A stretch of 64,000 nt of DNA, taken from contig JAKFXL010000049.1 of NCBI GenBank assembly GCA_021731365.1, positions 1 to 64,000 on the forward strand, given 5' to 3'. Below are positions 60,411-64,000 of the stretch, in pieces. How positions within the stretch are numbered: the stretch's first letter is position 1; each line of letters opens with the position of its first letter. Under the pieces are notes generated by a model. It was not told where the DNA came from. It did no database searches and was given only the letters and a program-made list of their open reading frames with translations. Origin of the DNA: Gammaproteobacteria bacterium (GTDB lineage: Bacteria; Pseudomonadota; Gammaproteobacteria; Tenderiales; Tenderiaceae). Position numbers and translations under genes: made by a program.

Positions 60411-62300
60411 CTAGCGTTCTGGTGGAGTTGATGGCAGATTTTGCTGCGTCTGTTGCTGCAGCTGTGTCTGCAGCAGCGCTATTTTTTGAGGGTCGGCGGC
60501 CAACGCTTCAAGCTGTTTGATGTAGTGGCGCGCACCATCCAGATCGTTGCTGGCCAGTTTAACGGCGGCCAGATTGAAGAGTGACTGGGTATCATCGGCC
60601 TGGAGCAGCACAGCAGTCTCCAGATAGGGGAGTATCTCCTGTGGCGGACGCCCCTGATACATGTAGATCTGGCCGATCCAGCGGTTGGCCTCGCTGTTCT
60701 CTTTGATGCTGTTGGTGGCTATCAGGAGTGGCAGGGCCTGATCAAACTGTTTCTGGCTCAGCAGTGCCTGAATGGCGGGCAGGTAAAACTCGATGTTGTA
60801 CGGGGCCGCGCTAACGAGGGCGAGGTATTCGCGCATGGCCAGTGCCGGTTTGTCCATCGATTCGTAGTGGCGTGCCATCTGGATATGGCCATCAAAATAG
60901 CTGATCTCATTTTTAAAACTGCGGTAGGCAACGGCCTCTGCCTGACTGTTGGCCTTGAAATTGGCGATGGTGCGTTCACCGGGCCCCTTGGGTGGGTAGG
61001 GCCAGTGGTCGGTCAGGTTGATGATGCGGATCTCACCCAGGGCGCGGTCAAAGTCGGTGACGGGCCAGACACGACGGTAGGCGGCAGCGGGCAGAATGTC
61101 CTCTTCACGCCAGTGGTCATCGATAAAACGGTTGTCACGCAGGGTATCAAAAAAGGCCTCACTCATTAACATATACCCCTCAACGTTGGGGTGCAGGTGC
61201 TCCAGCATCAATTCGGCACCGACAATATTGTTGGTGGAGGCCTTCTCGAAATAGCGGCGCATCGCTACCACCGGGGCGTTGAACTCCCCGGCTACCTTGT
61301 GGATTATGGCGTTGAACTCCTCCGGCGCACGAAACCGCAGACCATCCAGATCCTTGGCCCAGCGGTAACTTTCGTTGGCCATGCCATACATCTCTTGCTG
61401 CTCCAGCTGCTGTGCCCAGGCGTAGGCGATGTCGGCGGGCAGCTGTTCACCATCATCCACCGAGACAAAGGGCCGCTGGTCGCGCAGGTTGCTGACCAGT
61501 TCGCTGATCACGACCGGCACCCCGGCAGCCTTGGCCTTGGCCATGATCTGGCGCAGATTGGCCTCGTAGTTGGCCTTGGCGATCTGGTATGTCGGGCTGT
61601 TGTAGGGGATGCTGCGTTCGCCCACCATCCGCCCCATCAGGGTAGAAAACTGGTTGCCAGAGGGTGCCCCCAGCTGATGGATGAGGGCGTTGAGGCCATT
61701 GCGAACCAGCTGTACGGTTTTAAGCTGTAGCAGTTTTAGATAGGTGGTGATCAGCCAGCGCGACTGCCCAACAGAGTTGGAAGAGGCCGCCCCCAGCGCA
61801 CCGTAAAATTCGTTGTGGCCGGCATAGATCAGAATGGCGTCGGGCTGTTGTGCCAGGATCTCATCCATAAAATCGATCAGGGTAAAGCTGTTCACGGCAG
61901 CGATGCCGGTATTGACCACCTCAACCTGTCTGTCAGGAAAGACGTCGGCGAGCCGCTGTCCAAGCAGGCGCGAGAAGAGTACATTTTCCGGGTAGGGCCA
62001 GCTGGCAGTTGTCGATTCACCCATGACAAAGATGCGGTAACCATTGTCTGGTTTGTTGAGTCGGAACAGCTCCGTGGGGGGTTCCGGGATGTAACCCTGC
62101 CGGGGAAAGTAGCGCTGGGCAACCAGCGGGTTGGTCATTAAATGGGGCTCGTTGTGCCCCTTTTCGGGGGCGGCGATGAAGAGTTGTTGATCGTCACCGT
62201 AGTTAAAGGCGCGCAGCCCTAGTTCAAACAGCACAAAAAAGAGCAACGGGATGGAGAGTGCCAGGGTGTAAAACAGGTAGAGCCTTTTTCCGGTTGCCAT
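60411..62300 (-). CDS. SGNH/GDSL hydrolase-like protein with TPR region
   Basis: A 629-residue protein with an N-terminal membrane anchor (residues 8-28), an SGNH-type hydrolase domain (about 85-390) and a C-terminal helical TPR-like region (about 470-620). Block I is VMGESTTASWPYP, with the serine nucleophile; block III is IYAGHNEFYGALG; the late His block is EHLHPNVEGYMLMSEAFF. It starts 87 bases upstream of a divergent SxtJ-like, DUF5989-like and carbamoyltransferase operon, a combination seen in several bacteria. It may acylate or deacylate an envelope glycan or lipid; the substrate is not known. Confidence 0.85.
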   Translation of the reverse strand: MATGKRLYLFYTLALSIPLLFFVLFELGLRAFNYGDDQQLFIAAPEKGHNEPHLMTNPLVAQRYFPRQGYIPEPPTELFRLNKPDNGYRIFVMGESTTASWPYPENVLFSRLLGQRLADVFPDRQVEVVNTGIAAVNSFTLIDFMDEILAQQPDAILIYAGHNEFYGALGAASSNSVGQSRWLITTYLKLLQLKTVQLVRNGLNALIHQLGAPSGNQFSTLMGRMVGERSIPYNSPTYQIAKANYEANLRQIMAKAKAAGVPVVISELVSNLRDQRPFVSVDDGEQLPADIAYAWAQQLEQQEMYGMANESYRWAKDLDGLRFRAPEEFNAIIHKVAGEFNAPVVAMRRYFEKASTNNIVGAELMLEHLHPNVEGYMLMSEAFFDTLRDNRFIDDHWREEDILPAAAYRRVWPVTDFDRALGEIRIINLTDHWPYPPKGPGERTIANFKANSQAEAVAYRSFKNEISYFDGHIQMARHYESMDKPALAMREYLALVSAAPYNIEFYLPAIQALLSQKQFDQALPLLIATNSIKENSEANRWIGQIYMYQGRPPQEILPYLETAVLLQADDTQSLFNLAAVKLASNDLDGARHYIKQLEALAADPQKIALLQTQLQQQTQQNLPSTPPER

Positions 62301-62387
62301 CGTTGCGCGGTTGATCTCTTGATTGGGTTTGGGGTTGAATTGCGATTAAGATAGCGGCCCTGCGGTCGATAGTTTGATCAGGAAAAA

Positions 62388-62789
62388 ATGAGTTACATGA
62401 TGATGTTAGCAACATACCGGATGGAAAAACAGGTAGCACTATTGCTGGCGGCCATCCTGATGGTAGTGGCGGTCTGGCCACTCTTCAGTGGTGGTATGTT
62501 GGTTTGGCCATGGTTGGCGGCGGCGCTGTTGCTATTGCTGCTGGCGTGGTGGCGACCGGCATGGCTGACCCCCCTGGCCAACGGTTGGTCGCGGCTTGGT
62601 CACTGGTTGGGTACTTTGAATAGCTACATCATCTTGGCGTTACTGTTCTTTCTGGTGATTACCCCTGTGGCACTGCTGTTTCGGTGGCGTGGGCGTGATG
62701 CGCTGCATCTCAGACAGAAAAAGTTGCACAGCTACTGGCAGACCGAGGCGCGGCAGTGGTCGCCAGAGAGTTTTAAGGATCAGTTCTGA
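62388..62789 (+). CDS. SxtJ-like membrane protein
   Basis: A 133-residue protein with membrane spans at about 15-32, 36-52 and 70-90 and a basic tail with LRQKKLHSYW. This matches the SxtJ family, small membrane proteins next to carbamoyltransferases, first named in the saxitoxin cluster; there is no sign of that toxin pathway here. AGGA lies six bases before the ATG. Its stop overlaps the next start (TGATG). Confidence 0.78.
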   Translation: MSYMMMLATYRMEKQVALLLAAILMVVAVWPLFSGGMLVWPWLAAALLLLLLAWWRPAWLTPLANGWSRLGHWLGTLNSYIILALLFFLVITPVALLFRWRGRDALHLRQKKLHSYWQTEARQWSPESFKDQF

Positions 62790-62938
62790 TGGCGTTTTTA
62801 GGTGAGTTGTTGCAGTTCCTTAAACAGCGCAAAAAACTCTGGTTGCTGCCGGTGGTTGTGCTGCTGCTGCTGTTGGGGGGCATGATTGTCTTTGTGCAGG
62901 GTAGCGCCCTGGCCCCCCTGATCTATACCGTTTTTTAG
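62789..62938 (+). CDS. DUF5989-like small membrane protein
   Basis: A 49-residue peptide: an amphipathic start (MAFLGELLQFLKQRKKLW), one membrane span, then GSALAPLIYTVF. This is the form of DUF5989 proteins, which occur between SxtJ and carbamoyltransferase genes. It overlaps the upstream gene by one base and ends directly before the next ATG, so the three genes are translationally coupled. Confidence 0.8.
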   Translation: MAFLGELLQFLKQRKKLWLLPVVVLLLLLGGMIVFVQGSALAPLIYTVF

Positions 62939-64000
62939 ATGTGGATACTGGGCATCTCGGCCTACTATCACGACAGCGCGGCGGCGCTGATCCATGACGG
63001 TGAGATTATTGCTGCCGCGCAGGAGGAGCGTTTTACCCGCCAGAAACATTGCGCCGACTTCCCCCGGCAGGCGGTTGAGTATTGTCTGCGGGAGGCGGGT
63101 ATCACGGTTGAACAGCTCGACCACATCATCTTTTATGATAAACCGTTCCTGAAGTTTGAACGGCTGCTGGAGAGTTACCACGCCTTCGCCCCGTCTGGTT
63201 TTCGTTCGTTTGTCACCGCCATGCCGCTCTGGCTCAAGGAGAAGCTGTTCCAAAAACGGCTGCTGCAGCGTGAACTGGCGGCCCTGGCGCGGGGACCCGT
63301 TGAGGGGGTGGCGCTGCGTGAGCGGCTGCTATTTTCAGAGCATCATCTCTCCCACGCCGCCTCCGCCTTCTACCCATCCCCCTTTGATCAAGCCTTGATC
63401 CTGACCATGGATGGTGTGGGCGAGTGGGCCACCACCTCGGTGATGCTGGGTGAGGGGCGTGATATTCGGCTACTGAAAGAGATCCACTTTCCCCATTCGT
63501 TGGGCCTGCTCTACTCCGCCTTTACCAGCTACTGTGGATTTAAGGTCAACGACGGTGAGTACAAGTTGATGGGGCTGGCCCCCTACGGCAAACCCTGTTA
63601 TGTGGAGCTGATCTGCCGGGAATTGATCGATATTGCTGACGATGGCTCCTACCGCCTCAACATGCGCTACTTCAACTACTGCACCGGCCTGACCATGACC
63701 AATCGCCATTTTCATGCCCTGTTTGGTCGGGAGCCACGCCAACCGGACTCCCCTATTACTGTGATGGATATGGATCTGGCCGCCTCGGTTCAGGCGGTGG
63801 CAGAGCGGGTGATCCTGACGCTGGCAACCGCACTGCGGCAGGAGTATGGCATTGACAACCTCTGTCTGGCCGGGGGGGTGGCGCTCAACAGCGTCGCCAA
63901 TGGCAAGCTGCAACGCGCCGGTATCTTTGGCAATATCTGGATTCAACCCGCCGCCGGGGATGCGGGCGGTGCGCTGGGGGCGGCGCTGGTGGGGTATCAC
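62939..64000 (+). CDS. Carbamoyltransferase (NodU/CmcH family), 3' end outside window
   Basis: The first 354 codons of a carbamoyltransferase that runs past the right edge with no stop. It starts at ATG 62939, directly after the DUF5989-like stop. The N-terminal ASKHA-fold Kae1-like domain is clear: ILGISAYYHDSAAALI, AAAQEERFTRQKH, FSEHHLSHAASAFYPSPF and LTMDGVGEW, and later YKLMGLAPYGKP and LCLAGGVALNSVANGKL. The family transfers carbamoyl from carbamoyl phosphate, via a carbamoyl adenylate, to hydroxyl groups of sugars or natural products. The acceptor here is unknown. Confidence 0.93.
   Translation, partial: MWILGISAYYHDSAAALIHDGEIIAAAQEERFTRQKHCADFPRQAVEYCLREAGITVEQLDHIIFYDKPFLKFERLLESYHAFAPSGFRSFVTAMPLWLKEKLFQKRLLQRELAALARGPVEGVALRERLLFSEHHLSHAASAFYPSPFDQALILTMDGVGEWATTSVMLGEGRDIRLLKEIHFPHSLGLLYSAFTSYCGFKVNDGEYKLMGLAPYGKPCYVELICRELIDIADDGSYRLNMRYFNYCTGLTMTNRHFHALFGREPRQPDSPITVMDMDLAASVQAVAERVILTLATALRQEYGIDNLCLAGGVALNSVANGKLQRAGIFGNIWIQPAAGDAGGALGAALVGYH

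Overview
This window is a chromosomal segment of a gammaproteobacterium of moderate GC. The 3' end of a 23S rRNA, a 5S rRNA and a birA-coaX-SPOR block come first. Three tRNAs follow (Thr, Phe, Gly), along with ordinary housekeeping genes: mutY-yggX, thiS-thiG, trmB, serB, and an asmA-family gene. c-type cytochromes and a large GGDEF/EAL sensor fit a respiring, free-living or facultatively associated bacterium. The species cannot be fixed from the sequence alone.

Layout. Positions 1-740 hold the rRNA operon end. Positions 983-6373 hold an M61 peptidase, a peroxiredoxin, birA, coaX and a SPOR protein. Positions 6416-6491 encode tRNA-Thr. Positions 6443-16970 are a complete-looking filamentous (inovirus-type) prophage of about 10.5 kb, bounded by 54-bp att repeats in the tRNA-Thr gene. 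It carries a frameshifted tyrosine integrase, a replication initiator, two hairpins in the zot-rep gap, Zot (pI), pVI-like, pIII-like and pVIII-like genes, a probable ssDNA-binding protein, an excisionase-like protein with a divergent XRE repressor, and a variable cargo block. The cargo is a tandemly duplicated pair of membrane-anchored genes, one with a DUF2726 nuclease-like domain, plus a BrnT-BrnA toxin-antitoxin pair next to attR. Positions 16971-18100 look like the regulatory end of a second, decayed inovirus-like element.

Positions 18197-25633 return to host genes: a parvulin, a DUF4105 protein, a DUF3015 protein, tRNA-Phe, two formylglycine-generating-enzyme-like (SUMF1) proteins of which one is fused to a diheme cytochrome c, yggX and mutY. 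A Kef-type antiporter follows. Positions 27787-30292 appear to be a Type II restriction-modification island: a C5 methyltransferase divergent from a small XRE regulator and a putative endonuclease. Positions 30390-35509 form a compact peptide-export cluster: a double-glycine precursor peptide, a 393-residue protein with an HxxxH motif, a C39 peptidase ABC exporter and an HlyD adaptor. This is the best candidate here for a little-described natural-product system.

Positions 35799-40022 are host genes (thiS, thiG, trmB, a sulfatase-fold membrane transferase and an ABM monooxygenase). Positions 40023-48820 are an accessory, repeat-rich stretch: lipoproteins, a SYLF protein, an alpha/beta hydrolase with an in-frame stop, a short cis-prenyltransferase homologue, a diheme peroxidase-like cytochrome and a DUF445 protein whose 5' end is duplicated 4.5 kb upstream. 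The rest holds a protein of two tandem receiver domains, an orphan 713-residue protein, serB, asmA, a GGDEF-EAL sensor, tRNA-Gly, and the start of an SGNH hydrolase / SxtJ-like / DUF5989-like / carbamoyltransferase group that runs off the right edge.
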